Assembly: GCA_020249865.1 (NCBI GenBank)
Contig: JADCEV010000030.1
Coordinates: forward strand, 1 to 54,839
Direction: 5' to 3'
Source: Roseomonas sp.
GTDB taxonomy: Bacteria > Pseudomonadota > Alphaproteobacteria > Acetobacterales > Acetobacteraceae
DNA length: 54,839 nucleotides
Position 1 is the first letter of the stretch, and every line of letters starts with the position of its first letter. The translations under genes and the position numbers were made by a program. The notes under the pieces are model-generated. The model was given only the letters and a program-made list of their open reading frames with translations, ran no database searches and was not told the origin of the DNA. Shown here in pieces: positions 17,884 through 25,933 of the stretch.

Positions 17884-19829
17884 TGGTGCGTCGCGCGCTT
17901 TGGGCTCTTGCACTGGGTTTATTCTGCGCCTTGCCGGTTGCGGATATCAGCGCGCAACAGCCGGTGCGGCAGCCGCTGCTGATGGAAGGGCGCGCAACGC
18001 TATTCCAACGCGTGATCCTGCGACCCGGTGCACGCCTTGCCGAACGCCCGGATGCGAATGCCCCTGCGCAGCCAACGCCGGGTTTTGGTATTTTCTATGT
18101 CTACGCGCGCCAGGGCAGCGGTGCGGATGCCTGGCTTGAAATTGGCGCCGCGCAGGATGGTCGCACGCAAGGTTGGGTGCCGGCAGACCGCACGATTGAT
18201 TGGAAGCAGACCATGGTGCTTGCTTTCAACAACCCAGCCGGCCGCGAACGGGCGATGTTCTTCCGCGATGCCGAAACTCCGCGCGCGCTTTGGCTGAATA
18301 CGCGCGGTGGCGCGGCGGAAGCCACACGGCTGCGCGAAGCGGCCCGCGCCAATGCCGAAGGGCCGGTGATTGCGCTGGAGCCTGAGAATTTTATCGACAT
18401 TACAAGGCAATTCTATCTGCTGCCCATCATCTCGGCCCAGCGCGTGGAAAATGAGGCGGCGCAGGAAGCGCGCTTGCTGGAGGTGATTTCCGCCCCCGCC
18501 CAGGCTGCGCCGCCGCCGCCTGCTGATCCCGATGCACTGCGCAATTATCGCGGCGCGGTAGTTTTTGTAGTGGATACCACCATCAGCATGGGTCCCTATA
18601 TTGACCGCACGCGTGAAGCGCTGAAGCGCGTGGTGGATCGCATTCGCGACACGGCGGTGCGCGATAATTTCCGCTTCGGCATGGTGGCCTTCCGCGATCA
18701 TATGGGCGGCAATCCCAGGCTTGAATATGTCACGCGTATGTTCTCTCTGCCTGATCTGGCCGAGGCTTCGGATGCGATCCTGCCGCGCTTGTCTCAATTG
18801 GCAGAAGCCCGCGAAAGCAATGAAGGCTTTGATGAGGATTCCCTCGCCGGCATCAAGCTCGCCTTGGATGAGGTGCCGTGGCAGCAATATGGCGGGCGCT
18901 TTGTCATCCTAGTGACCGATGCCGGCGCGCGCGATGCCAAGGACCCTCGTAGTCAGACGCAAATGGGCCCGGAAGAAATGCGCCAATTTGCGCAATCCGA
19001 GGCAAAGCAGGTCGCGATTTACGCCATCCATCTGAAAACACCGGAAGGCCGCAACAATCATGCGCGCGCCGAGAGGCAATACCGTGAACTCACGCGCTTT
19101 GGCGCGGCGGGAGATCTCTATTACCCAATCAATGAAGGCAATATGGGCCAATTCGGCCAGACCGTTGATGCGCTGACCGATGCGCTGCTCGCGCAAGTTG
19201 CCGCTGCCGTCGGGCGACCCATCGCCGGTATCAGGGCGCCGCAAAGCGCGGCTGAACGGCGTATCGCCGAGCAGGCGGAAATTGTCGGCACCGCCATGCG
19301 GCTTTCCCATCTCGGGCGCGAAAGGCAGCAGACCGCGCCCGATGTTGTGCGAAGCTTTGTGCTGGATCAGGAATTGAACCCGGCCGATCCGCGCCCCGAA
19401 AGGCGCCCCCTGGATGTGCGTGTGCTGCTCACGCGCAATCAGCTTTCCGATTTGGCGAATACGTTACGCAGTATCATCCAAGCTCAGGCGGCCGCGCGCC
19501 TTTCGCCCGAGACATTCTTCGAACGCGTGCGCGCTGCCGCTGCTGCCACAGCCCGCGACCCACGCCGCATGGCGGAATTCCAACGCCTAGGCGGTGCCTT
19601 TGGCGAGTTCCTGCAGGACCTGCCCTATCAAAGCCAGATCATGGAATTCACGCAGGAAGAATGGAACAGCATGGGCGCCGGGCGGCGCACTGAAATCGTC
19701 AATGCGCTGGAAGCGAAGCTGCGCCTTTATGAGGAATTCAACCGCCAGCCATCGCTTTGGGTGAGTTTCGATGGCGGGCGCAATCCCGGTGAGGCGATGT
19801 ATCCTGTGCCGCTGGATGCGCTGCCCTGA
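17880..19829 (+). CDS. Exported VWA-domain protein
   Basis: A 649-residue protein. A signal peptide ends near ADISA (25). Residues about 35-110 look like an SH3-type domain (ending WLEIGAAQDGRTQGWVPADR). A von Willebrand A domain (about 222-440) has the metal site D232-T-T-I-S236, a later FRDH segment, and VILVTDAGARD. The C-terminal 200 residues are helical with no recognised family. VWA domains bind protein partners through a divalent metal, so this is likely a periplasmic scaffold of the Srf system. The start at 17880 overlaps the previous stop (ATGA). A second ATG at 17883 is equally possible. Confidence 0.85.
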   Translation: MMVRRALWALALGLFCALPVADISAQQPVRQPLLMEGRATLFQRVILRPGARLAERPDANAPAQPTPGFGIFYVYARQGSGADAWLEIGAAQDGRTQGWVPADRTIDWKQTMVLAFNNPAGRERAMFFRDAETPRALWLNTRGGAAEATRLREAARANAEGPVIALEPENFIDITRQFYLLPIISAQRVENEAAQEARLLEVISAPAQAAPPPPADPDALRNYRGAVVFVVDTTISMGPYIDRTREALKRVVDRIRDTAVRDNFRFGMVAFRDHMGGNPRLEYVTRMFSLPDLAEASDAILPRLSQLAEARESNEGFDEDSLAGIKLALDEVPWQQYGGRFVILVTDAGARDAKDPRSQTQMGPEEMRQFAQSEAKQVAIYAIHLKTPEGRNNHARAERQYRELTRFGAAGDLYYPINEGNMGQFGQTVDALTDALLAQVAAAVGRPIAGIRAPQSAAERRIAEQAEIVGTAMRLSHLGRERQQTAPDVVRSFVLDQELNPADPRPERRPLDVRVLLTRNQLSDLANTLRSIIQAQAAARLSPETFFERVRAAAAATARDPRRMAEFQRLGGAFGEFLQDLPYQSQIMEFTQEEWNSMGAGRRTEIVNALEAKLRLYEEFNRQPSLWVSFDGGRNPGEAMYPVPLDALP

Positions 19830-19837
19830 GGGCGTGC

Positions 19838-20593
19838 ATGAACCGGTCCGCACCAACCCTGTTGCTGCAAGATGTGATCATTCGCCATCAGGCACCAAGC
19901 GGCGCGCCAGGCTTTGAACTCACCATCGAGGAATTTGCCATCGCACGAGGCGAAGCCGTTGCACTGATTGGCCCATCCGGGTCGGGCAAATCTACCCTGC
20001 TTGATTTGCTGGCCTTGGCGCGGCGCCCGGCGGCTGCCGCGCAATTTCTCCTGACACCGCGCGATGGCAAGGCAATAGACCTTGCCGCGCTGTGGCGCGC
20101 CCGCGACGAAAGCCGCCTGACCGCCATTCGTGCCGCGCATTTCGGCTATATCCTGCAAACAGGTGGGCTGCTGCCGTTTCTTTCCGTCCGGCGCAATATC
20201 GCTCTCAGCCAGGCTGTGCTTGGCCGGCCTGATCCCGCGCATATCGAAGCCTTGGCGGCGCGGCTTGAGATTGCTTCCTTGCTGGACCGTATGCCTGCCT
20301 CGCTTTCTGTTGGGCAAAGACAGCGTGTCGCGATTGCGCGCGCCTTGGCGCATCGGCCTGAAATCCTCCTGGCAGATGAACCAACCGCGAGTGTTCACCC
20401 TGCCCTGGCCGATACGGTGATGGCGCTGCTGCTGGAACAGGCGCGTGAACAGGATACCGCGCTGATCCTGGCCACACATGATCCGGATCGCGCGGCGCGC
20501 CATGGTTTTGCGCTGCTGCCAATCCGCACGGAAGCGAGCCAAGGCACAGGGCGTTCCTGGCTTGGCCGCGCAACCACAGGCGCGCCGGCGTGA
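19838..20593 (+). CDS. LolD/MacB-like ABC transporter ATP-binding protein
   Basis: A 251-residue protein with Walker A GPSGSGKST, Q-loop ILQTGGLLPFLSVRRNI, signature LSVGQRQRVAIARAL, Walker B ILLADEPT and switch histidine in ATHDPD. The order and the Q-loop context match the LolD/FtsE/MacB group. Two departures: the signature is LSVGQ rather than LSGGE/Q, and the D-loop reads ASVHP where SALD or NLD is usual. ATP-binding residues are intact. It pairs with the FtsX-like permease that follows (GTGA overlap). GAGGG precedes the ATG at 19838. The likely role is driving a periplasmic conformational cycle for the operon's exported proteins; this is inferred from context. Confidence 0.9.
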   Translation: MNRSAPTLLLQDVIIRHQAPSGAPGFELTIEEFAIARGEAVALIGPSGSGKSTLLDLLALARRPAAAAQFLLTPRDGKAIDLAALWRARDESRLTAIRAAHFGYILQTGGLLPFLSVRRNIALSQAVLGRPDPAHIEALAARLEIASLLDRMPASLSVGQRQRVAIARALAHRPEILLADEPTASVHPALADTVMALLLEQAREQDTALILATHDPDRAARHGFALLPIRTEASQGTGRSWLGRATTGAPA

Positions 20594-21813
20594 GCAGAAG
20601 CCCCTCTCACACCGGGCTGCTGTGCGGGCTTTCGCTGCGTGATCTTTTGTATGAACGCACGCTCGCACTTTGTTCGCTGATTGGTCTGGCGGCGGTGCTG
20701 GCACCGCTGATTGTGCTGTTTGGCTTGAAGCAGGGCGTGATTGATGGGCTGCGGGCGGAGCTGATTGATAATCCGCGCAGCCGCATGATTGTGAACGCGG
20801 CCAATCGCAATTTCGATGCGGCGTTCCTCACACGCCTTGCCGCGCGGCCTGATATCGCTTTTGTGATTCCACGCATCCGCAGCCTGAATACCGAAGCGCG
20901 GTTCGAAAACCCGGCGCGCCCGGGCACGGTGCTGCGTGCGGAATTGCTCGCCACCGCCGCGGGTGATCCCCTGCTGCATGGCCTGCCCAGCATTGTACCT
21001 ACCCAGATTATCCCCAGCGCTTCCTTCGCCGCACGGCTCGATCTGCAACCGGGCATGCAGGTGACGTTACGCGCCATTCGCGGTGATGCCGGCGCGCGTG
21101 AGGTATTGAATCTCACCGTAACTGTCGCTGCCATCGCACCGCCAAGCGCCTTTGGGCGAGACGGCGTCTTTGTGGACCTCAAGACACTGTTGTTGGTGGA
21201 TGGTTTCACCGATGGCACGCTGGCCCCCAGCACAAGCCCCACCGATATCGCGGATGATCCGACGCGGATTTTCGCCGGCTTTCGCGCCCATGCGCGGCGG
21301 CTGGAAGATGTCACGCGCATTGACCATGATCTTCGGCGCGAGGGCGTGGATGTTGAAACGCTCGCGGAACAGGTTGCAAGCCTGCTCAGCCTTGATCGTA
21401 GTCTCACGCTGCTATTTGCCTTGCTCGCGGGCTTGGGCGGCGTTGGGTATCTCGTGTCACTTGGGGTTGGGCTTTATGCCAATGTGGAACGCAAGCAACG
21501 TGATCTCTCGTTGCTGCGGCTGATCGGGCTCTCGCGCCGCGATCTGGTAGTGTTTCCACTGATCCAGGCGCTGATCATCGCCGCTGCCGGCGCTGCCTTG
21601 GCAAGCCTGCTCGCACTGACCGTGGCAGGGTTGGTGAATCGCCTGCCTTTGGGTGGCGCCAATCCCGCCGGTGGGCACGCCATTTGCGCCATTGCGCCGG
21701 AACATCTTCTGCTGGCCTTGCTGGTCAGTCTTTTTGGCGCGGCGCTGTCAGCCGCTTTTGCCGGGTATCGCGCCGCCCGGATCGAACCTGCAGAGGGGCT
21801 TCGCGATGCGTAA
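20590..21813 (+). CDS. FtsX/LolC-like ABC transporter permease
   Basis: A 407-residue protein with the four-helix layout of type VII ABC permeases. One helix lies near 27-50, followed by a large periplasmic domain (about 55-265), then three C-terminal helices (about 270-295, 315-345, 365-390) with the FtsX-domain coupling segment ERKQRDLSLLRLIGLSRRDL between the second and third. It ends in the usual ARIEPAEGLRDA. The GTG start overlaps the upstream TGA. A single permease gene implies a homodimer, as in MacB, rather than a LolC/LolE heterodimer. Confidence 0.9.
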   Translation: MSRSPSHTGLLCGLSLRDLLYERTLALCSLIGLAAVLAPLIVLFGLKQGVIDGLRAELIDNPRSRMIVNAANRNFDAAFLTRLAARPDIAFVIPRIRSLNTEARFENPARPGTVLRAELLATAAGDPLLHGLPSIVPTQIIPSASFAARLDLQPGMQVTLRAIRGDAGAREVLNLTVTVAAIAPPSAFGRDGVFVDLKTLLLVDGFTDGTLAPSTSPTDIADDPTRIFAGFRAHARRLEDVTRIDHDLRREGVDVETLAEQVASLLSLDRSLTLLFALLAGLGGVGYLVSLGVGLYANVERKQRDLSLLRLIGLSRRDLVVFPLIQALIIAAAGAALASLLALTVAGLVNRLPLGGANPAGGHAICAIAPEHLLLALLVSLFGAALSAAFAGYRAARIEPAEGLRDA

Positions 21814-23485
21814 GGTATTCATCGCCTTGATCGCCATGGCGGCAAGCTTGCCTCAGGCAGCGCGGGCGCAGGAAAGATGGGCGGTGGAATTCTGGAATCC
21901 AAAACCTCAACCCGATGATCTGATCCTGCCCATGCCTTGCGGTGGTGCCATGGCGTTTCGCCCAGTGCCCACACCGCTTGGCCAAGGGCTGCTCGCGGAT
22001 CGGCCGGCCATGCTGGGTCAGGCCGATGCCGCGACGAATTACAGTGAATTCCTGCGCCAAAGCTTCATCGCCGGCCCGTTTATCGGCGCCGATGCCGCAG
22101 CACCGCCGCGCTACTATATCGGCAAATATGAAGTAACGCGCGACCAATACAGCGCCTTCACCAGCGAAACCTGCCCGACACCTGCAACCGCCGGACGCCT
22201 GCCACAAGCGGATATCGCTTGGCATGAGGCGATTGGCTTCACGCTGCGTTATTCCGCCTGGCTTGCGCGCAATGCGCGTGATGCCTTGCCGATGCGCGAT
22301 GATGCGCGCGCCTTTGTCCGCCTGCCCACCGAAGATGAATGGGAATTCGCCGCGCGCGGCGGGGCTGCGGTATCAGAAGCGGATTTCAGCGCGCGTGTAT
22401 TTCCAATGCCGGAAGGCATGCAGCGCCATGTCTGGTTTCAGGGCACAAGATCCTCGGGCGGGCGGGTGCGGCCCATCGGCATGCTAGAACCCAATCCACT
22501 TGGGATATTCGACATTCTCGGTAATGTCGCGGAATGGGTTCTGGAACCCTATCGGCTCAATCGCGTTGGCCGGCCGCATGGTCAGGCCGGCGGCATGGTG
22601 GCGCGCGGCGGGGATTTCCTGACACCGGAAGATCAAATCCGCTCAAGCCTGCGCGTTGAATTGCCGCCGCTTGATCGCAATGGTGAAGCGCTTCGCCTGC
22701 GCAGCCTTGGCTTTCGCCCCGTGCTTGCCTTGGTTGCGACCAGCAGCGACCAGCGCCCGGCACAATTGCGCGCCGCGTTTGAAGCTGAGGCTCAATCACG
22801 CGGCAGCGCCAGTGAAGACCCGGCGCGGCTGTTGGAAGTGCTCAAGAATGACACGCCAGACCCAGCGCTGCGCCAGGGAATTGATCGTGTGGGCGCCGCG
22901 CTGCGCACCGCGCAGCGTGAACGCAATGATCAGGAAATGCAGGCGATCCAAAGCCAAATCGCCGCCGCGGCGCAAATTGGCCGACAGATCCTGCTCGCAC
23001 AGGGTTTTGGCGAATTGCTTGGCGCCTTTGCCCGTGTACAGGCGGAAACCGTGCAGGCGCAACGCACACTCGCGGAAGACCAGGGCCGCATCGCCGCCGC
23101 CACGCAGGCGGAGGTTCAGGCGGCGCTGCGTCGGCAACAGGAACGCACGCAGCAAATTACCAATACCATGGCGCGCATTGAAGCGGCACTGCGCAGCCAG
23201 GCGGAAGGCCAACCTGCGCGTACTCAGGAATTGGCCGCAAGCTATCTGCGGACTGTGCTGTCGGTTGGGCGCAGCGCGGATCGGCTGCGCATTGCGGATG
23301 CCGGCAATGTGGTGCAGCAGGAATTGCAGGGGCAGAATGTGCAGTATTTGCCGGAGCTCGCGCGTATTGCGGCGCGGCACATGGTCGCTGTCAGCAATGG
23401 CAATCCGCCCAGCCGCGAACAGGCGCTGGCCGATCTTACGGCAGTGTTGCAGCCCCCGGCCTCGCCACCGCCTTCGCGGCGCTAG
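21806..23485 (+). CDS. Exported FGE-sulfatase (SUMF1-fold) protein with coiled-coil tail
   Basis: A 559-residue protein. A signal peptide ends at about ARA-Q (22). The FGE-sulfatase fold covers about 95-310: YYIGKYEVTRDQYSAF, VRLPTEDEWEFAARGG, GIFDILGNVAEWV, and GMVARGGDF ending in SLGFRPVL. In true formylglycine-generating enzymes a pair of cysteines sits in the segment before GFRPV; here that segment has none, so it is probably a non-catalytic binding module. Residues about 320-500 are long heptad-rich helices with many Gln and Ala. The start is the ATG at 21806 (AGGGGC upstream), overlapping the permease stop by 8 bases. It is the last gene of the Srf operon. Confidence 0.87.
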   Translation: MRKVFIALIAMAASLPQAARAQERWAVEFWNPKPQPDDLILPMPCGGAMAFRPVPTPLGQGLLADRPAMLGQADAATNYSEFLRQSFIAGPFIGADAAAPPRYYIGKYEVTRDQYSAFTSETCPTPATAGRLPQADIAWHEAIGFTLRYSAWLARNARDALPMRDDARAFVRLPTEDEWEFAARGGAAVSEADFSARVFPMPEGMQRHVWFQGTRSSGGRVRPIGMLEPNPLGIFDILGNVAEWVLEPYRLNRVGRPHGQAGGMVARGGDFLTPEDQIRSSLRVELPPLDRNGEALRLRSLGFRPVLALVATSSDQRPAQLRAAFEAEAQSRGSASEDPARLLEVLKNDTPDPALRQGIDRVGAALRTAQRERNDQEMQAIQSQIAAAAQIGRQILLAQGFGELLGAFARVQAETVQAQRTLAEDQGRIAAATQAEVQAALRRQQERTQQITNTMARIEAALRSQAEGQPARTQELAASYLRTVLSVGRSADRLRIADAGNVVQQELQGQNVQYLPELARIAARHMVAVSNGNPPSREQALADLTAVLQPPASPPPSRR

Positions 23486-23689
23486 CCTTTGGCGCCCTGC
23501 CAAAGCAGGCGACGGTTGGGCCATTGTTACGGGGGATCATCATCACAGCGGCAACCGCAGGGGCTTTGGCCGCACCGCTCGACACCTGACAAGCGACATC
23601 ACCACCCCATCACACGGCGCATCCTGATCGGCAGGACCCAGCATGCCTCTTTCATACCATCCGGCGGCGATCTGCGCTAAGCTTACGCT
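23486..23689 (+). other. Intergenic gap after the Srf operon, with a weak hairpin
   Basis: These 204 bases contain no supported gene. Just after the stop, GCGCCCTGC (23492-23500) and GCAGGCG (23505-23511) can pair with one bulge around a CAAA loop. No T-run follows, so it could only be a weak or Rho-dependent stop site. The rest shows nothing recognisable. Confidence 0.35.
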
Positions 23690-24535
23690 ATGCAGGAAGC
23701 GCCGCGTACCATCGAAACTTCTGGCTTAAGCCAGACCAATGCCACGCAAGGCCCCCTGCTCCGCGCCCGCGCCGTCATCCTCGGCGAAAGGCTCGATCAT
23801 CGCGGCCTTGGCCCCGGCGGCACTGCCATGGCGGACCCCGTACCCATCGCCGCCCCCTCCCCCATCTGCGCCTTTGCCTTCCGCTGGGGTGCGGTGGTGG
23901 TCTTCGGCGCCGATCCTGTCGAGGAAGCCGCATTACTGGCAGCGCTTGCCCCGCGCATCACCAACCCCGCCGATAGCCCCGCTGAGGAAACCGCGCTGAT
24001 AGCGCTCGGCGCCGAACGTGACGGCGTTGATGCCGAAGGCGTGATCCAGCTTTGCGATGCGGCGCCGGAACGCCTCGCCGTGGTCGCGGATGCCTTGGCG
24101 AAAAGCGCTGCCCTCGCCCAGCAGGAAGCCCGCATTGCCGAGGCTTTGGACCGGCTGGAACCCGCCGTCGCAGACCTGCGCGCGGCAGGCCGGCTGCGCT
24201 TTTCCTCTCGCGCCTTGCATCGGCAGATTGGCCATGCGCTTTCCGCCCATAGCCGCAACCTGGCGCGGGTAGAGGCCGCAGATAAGCCCGAAGTGCTTTG
24301 GGATCATCCGGAACTGGAACGACTCCATGCCCGGCTTTCGGATGAATATGAGCTCCGCGAAAGGGGCGCCGCGCTGGAACGCAAGCTCGGCTGGATCGGC
24401 AATACCATCCAGACGCTGCTGTCCCTGATCCAGGCGCGGCGCGCACTTGGGCTGGAAGCCGCCGTGGTGGCGCTGGTTGGGATCGAGGTCGCCTTCACGC
24501 TGTATGAACACGTGATCCGTCCACTTTGGCCCTGA
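23690..24535 (+). CDS. RMND1/Sif2 family (DUF155) protein
   Basis: A 281-residue protein. The N-terminal region begins the conserved RMD1 domain with LRARAVILGERLDHRGL and continues with FRWGAVVVFGAD. The middle is helical, and near the C-terminus a predicted membrane segment (about 255-276, GLEAAVVALVGIEVAFTLYEHV) anchors the protein. The WDHPELERLHARLSDEYELRER stretch is typical of the family. Mitochondrial RMND1 supports translation of mitochondrial proteins; bacterial members are uncharacterised. The start at 23690 keeps the conserved LGERLD motif. It may have its own promoter, given the 204-base gap upstream. Confidence 0.88.
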   Translation: MQEAPRTIETSGLSQTNATQGPLLRARAVILGERLDHRGLGPGGTAMADPVPIAAPSPICAFAFRWGAVVVFGADPVEEAALLAALAPRITNPADSPAEETALIALGAERDGVDAEGVIQLCDAAPERLAVVADALAKSAALAQQEARIAEALDRLEPAVADLRAAGRLRFSSRALHRQIGHALSAHSRNLARVEAADKPEVLWDHPELERLHARLSDEYELRERGAALERKLGWIGNTIQTLLSLIQARRALGLEAAVVALVGIEVAFTLYEHVIRPLWP

Positions 24536-24614
24536 AATCATCCCCCCCGGGCTGGCCTGCCGCGCAATTCCGCGCAATAAAAGCACCGAGACATGCCAGT
24601 CCAAGGAAATTTAC

Positions 24615-25847
24615 ATGACGGCGAATTCGCCCGAATGGGCCCAGGCGCCCACCGCCCCGCTCAACCTCAGCCAGACCCGGCCACCGCCCCCACCCGCTTC
24701 CGTGCGCCGCTACCTCAGCCTGCCGGATTTTGAAGCGGCTGCGGCGCGCTATCTGCCGCGCAGCATAGGTGGCTTCGTCTCGGGCGCGGTTGAGACCGAT
24801 GCATCGCTGCGCGACAATCGCGAAGCCTTTCAGGAATGGGGCTTTGTGCCGCGCGTGCTGCGTGACACGCGCGGGCGCAATCTGAAGACAACGCTGTTTG
24901 GCAAAGAGTATGACGCGCCCTTTGGCCTGCCGCCCATGGGCGCTTCCGCGCTGGTCGCCTATCGCGGTGATCTGGTGCTGACGCAAGCCGCCCGCGCGCG
25001 CAATGTGCCGATGATCATGAGCGCTTCTTCGCTGATCCCGCTGGAAGATGTCGCGAAGGCCAATCCCGATGCCTGGTATCAGGCCTATCTGCCGGGCGAA
25101 GCTGAACGCATTGAACCGCTGGTGGACCGCGTGGCCGCCGCCGGCTTCAAGACCTTTGTGCTGACGGTGGATGTGCAGGTTTCATCCAACCGCGAAAACA
25201 ACGTGCGCAATGGCTATTCCATTCCGCTGAAGCCCACGCCGCAATTGCTTTGGGATGGCATCACGCATCCGGGCTGGGTGTTGAACACCTTCTTCAAGAC
25301 CATGCTGAAGCACGGCATGCCGCATTTTGAAAACATGGATGCCGGCCGTGGGCCGCCCATCGTCTCCCGTACGCTGATGCGCGCTTTTGGCGCGCGTGAT
25401 GGTCTGGCGTGGGAACATCTGGAACTGATCCGCAAGCGCTGGAAAGGCAAGCTCGTGGTGAAGGGCATCATCTCCCCCGAAGATGCGCGCATGTGCCGGG
25501 ATGCGGGGGCGGATGGCATCATGGTGTCCAACCATGGCGGCCGGCAATTGGATGGCACGATTTCCGGCCTGCGCAGCCTGGCCGAAATCGCCCGCGATGC
25601 CGGCGGCATGACGGTGATGTATGATGGTGGCGTGCGCCGCGGTAGTGATGTGCTGAAGGCGCTGGCGCTTGGTGCTTCCTTCGTCTTCGTCGGCCGCCCC
25701 ATGCTTTGTGCCGCCGCGGTGGCCGGTGAGGAAGGCGTCAAGCACGCGATTGGGCTTCTGTCCGAGGAGATTGATCGCAACATGGCGATGATGGGCATTC
25801 AGAACCCATCGCAAATGTCCATGGAATATATGCGCCCGATGCGCTGA
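24615..25847 (+). CDS. FMN-dependent alpha-hydroxy-acid dehydrogenase (LldD-like)
   Basis: A 410-residue protein with the TIM-barrel fold of L-lactate dehydrogenase, glycolate oxidase and mandelate dehydrogenase. Visible: PMGASALVAYRGDL (the start of the FMN pocket), AYLPGEAERIEPLVDR, TVDVQVSSNRENNVRNG, and VVKGIISPEDA with the FMN-contacting lysine. Then come the catalytic base H307 in SNHGGRQLDG and the phosphate-binding end MYDGGVRRGSDVLKALALGASFVFVGRP. It oxidises a 2-hydroxyacid to a 2-oxoacid; the exact substrate is not clear. AAGGA precedes the ATG at 24615. It is upstream of a GMC oxidoreductase and Fe-S proteins, which may form one redox unit. Confidence 0.92.
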   Translation: MTANSPEWAQAPTAPLNLSQTRPPPPPASVRRYLSLPDFEAAAARYLPRSIGGFVSGAVETDASLRDNREAFQEWGFVPRVLRDTRGRNLKTTLFGKEYDAPFGLPPMGASALVAYRGDLVLTQAARARNVPMIMSASSLIPLEDVAKANPDAWYQAYLPGEAERIEPLVDRVAAAGFKTFVLTVDVQVSSNRENNVRNGYSIPLKPTPQLLWDGITHPGWVLNTFFKTMLKHGMPHFENMDAGRGPPIVSRTLMRAFGARDGLAWEHLELIRKRWKGKLVVKGIISPEDARMCRDAGADGIMVSNHGGRQLDGTISGLRSLAEIARDAGGMTVMYDGGVRRGSDVLKALALGASFVFVGRPMLCAAAVAGEEGVKHAIGLLSEEIDRNMAMMGIQNPSQMSMEYMRPMR

Positions 25848-25848
25848 G

Positions 25849-25866
25849 CATGCCGCTGCTGGCATG
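25849..25866 (+). other. Small hairpin between two oxidoreductase genes
   Basis: CATGCC (25849-25854) and GGCATG (25861-25866) form a perfect 6-bp stem with a 6-base loop directly after the upstream stop codon. There is no T-run. It may modulate transcript stability or Rho-dependent ending; the role is not established. Confidence 0.35.
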
Positions 25867-25933
25867 AACTGCCAGACCTTGCCCTGAAGCGCATTGCATG
25901 GATTGATGGACATGCTCGGGAAAGGGGAAGGTC

